DNA of 64,000 bases, from contig CANPXH010000004.1 of assembly GCA_947585865.1 (NCBI GenBank), positions 1-64,000 on the forward strand, given 5' to 3'. Each line of letters begins with the position of its first letter. Within the stretch, counting starts at the first letter, position 1. The position numbers and the translations under genes are program-made. This DNA comes from an uncultured Clostridia bacterium (GTDB lineage: Bacteria > Bacillota > Clostridia > Lachnospirales > CAG-274). Below are positions 63,583-64,000 of the stretch, in pieces. Under the pieces are notes generated by a model. That model was not told the DNA's origin, ran no database searches, and saw only the letters and a program-made list of their open reading frames with translations.

Positions 63583-64000
63583 ATGGCAAAAAAAAGCAAT
63601 TATCTTTTTTCAAACAAGGACTTGGCTATACTTATACTGCCCCTTATAGTAGAGCAGCTTTTGGCAATACTTGTAGGTATCGCCGATACGGTCATGATAT
63701 CTTCTGTAGGCGAAGCGGCAGTGTCAGGTGTATCCCTTGTGGACAGCGTTATGATACTGCTTATAAATCTGTTTGCCGCCTTGGCTACTGGAGGCGCCGT
63801 AGTGGCAGGGCAGTATTTGGGTCAGAAGGATGATGAAAATGCCTGCACGGCCTCTGAGCAGCTCGTATGGTTCATAATGATAATAGCGGCCGTGGTAATG
63901 ATACTTATGTACATATTCCAAGGCATAATATTCAGAGTAGTGTTCGGCTCTATCACCGAGGAGGTCGCTCATCATTCGGATATATATTATAAGATAGTTG
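63583..64000 (+). CDS. MATE-family transporter, 5' part (cut by window end)
   Basis: Open frame of 139 codons running off the window, absent from the track. The N-terminus MAKKSNYLFSNKDLAILILPL then VEQLLAILVGIADTVMISSVGEAAVSGVSL is typical of a MATE/DinF-like transporter, and further membrane segments follow. It is distinct from the copy at 11159. GGGAAGTGAG precedes the ATG at a fair distance. The 3' end and stop are outside the window, so completeness is unknown. Confidence 0.85.
   Translation, partial: MAKKSNYLFSNKDLAILILPLIVEQLLAILVGIADTVMISSVGEAAVSGVSLVDSVMILLINLFAALATGGAVVAGQYLGQKDDENACTASEQLVWFIMIIAAVVMILMYIFQGIIFRVVFGSITEEVAHHSDIYYKIV

Overview
The window comes from a low-to-mid GC Gram-positive anaerobe of the class Clostridia. 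Supporting signs are sigma-A promoters of the TTGACA-N17-TATAAT type, GGAGG ribosome-binding sites, a T-box leader, a Mini-III/Cys-tRNA synthetase/serine acetyltransferase operon, a YunB-type sporulation protein, DUF951 and S-layer homology domains. A GH105 unsaturated glycosidase and an SLH surface protein suggest a plant-polysaccharide-associated (possibly gut) lifestyle, but that is inference. There is no phage, transposase, CRISPR array, tRNA or rRNA; the content is mostly core genome.

Layout. 1-429 is non-coding and densely palindromic. 430-4048 (minus) is a T-box-controlled cysteine operon (cysE, cysS, mrnC, rlmB). 4086-5804 carries a CNNM/CorC transporter followed without a gap by RNase P RNA, then a 151-nt structured repeat. 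6053-15831 holds metabolic and housekeeping genes: a Nim-like flavoprotein, an aminotransferase, a small membrane exporter, malic enzyme, smpB, a PHP phosphoesterase, MATE-recX, and cca-SDR-DUF305. 15847-22697 has yjbQ and gltBD. 22813-29716 (minus) is one long operon: polA, a membrane protein, coaE, a lytic transglycosylase, an oligopeptide-type binding lipoprotein, a GalT-like protein and DUF951. 29856-47789 is a cell-envelope and division block: a class A PBP, yunB, a zapA-U32-SEDS-bPBP operon, a CdaR-like regulator, then ftsE-ftsX-M23 hydrolase-beta-propeller-small membrane protein. 47981-64000 has an unknown protein, phosphoglucomutase, a 947-aa coiled-coil orphan, a sugar O-acetyltransferase, an ABC exporter, DUF4127, gdhA, GH105, an SLH protein, and a MATE gene cut by the window end.

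How the parts work together. gltBD and gdhA are the ammonia-assimilation branch, and each has a terminator-like hairpin just after its promoter. FtsEX with the M23 hydrolase is the classical division-hydrolase module. The SEDS polymerase/bPBP pair and the class A PBP supply peptidoglycan synthesis.

Most notable are: (1) a family of structured intergenic repeats (two 151-nt copies differing at two bases, one of them compensating a stem, plus a shortened third copy sharing a hairpin module with a GNRA loop on the minus strand); (2) a two-copy hairpin repeat at the left edge whose stem covaries; (3) lineage-specific low-complexity expansions in several division and wall proteins (FtsX, ZapA, class A PBP, SEDS protein); (4) a 947-aa single-gene orphan with a charged helix and a His/Ser-rich tail; (5) leader hairpins, a probable AUU start codon and a Shine-Dalgarno-sequestering hairpin.
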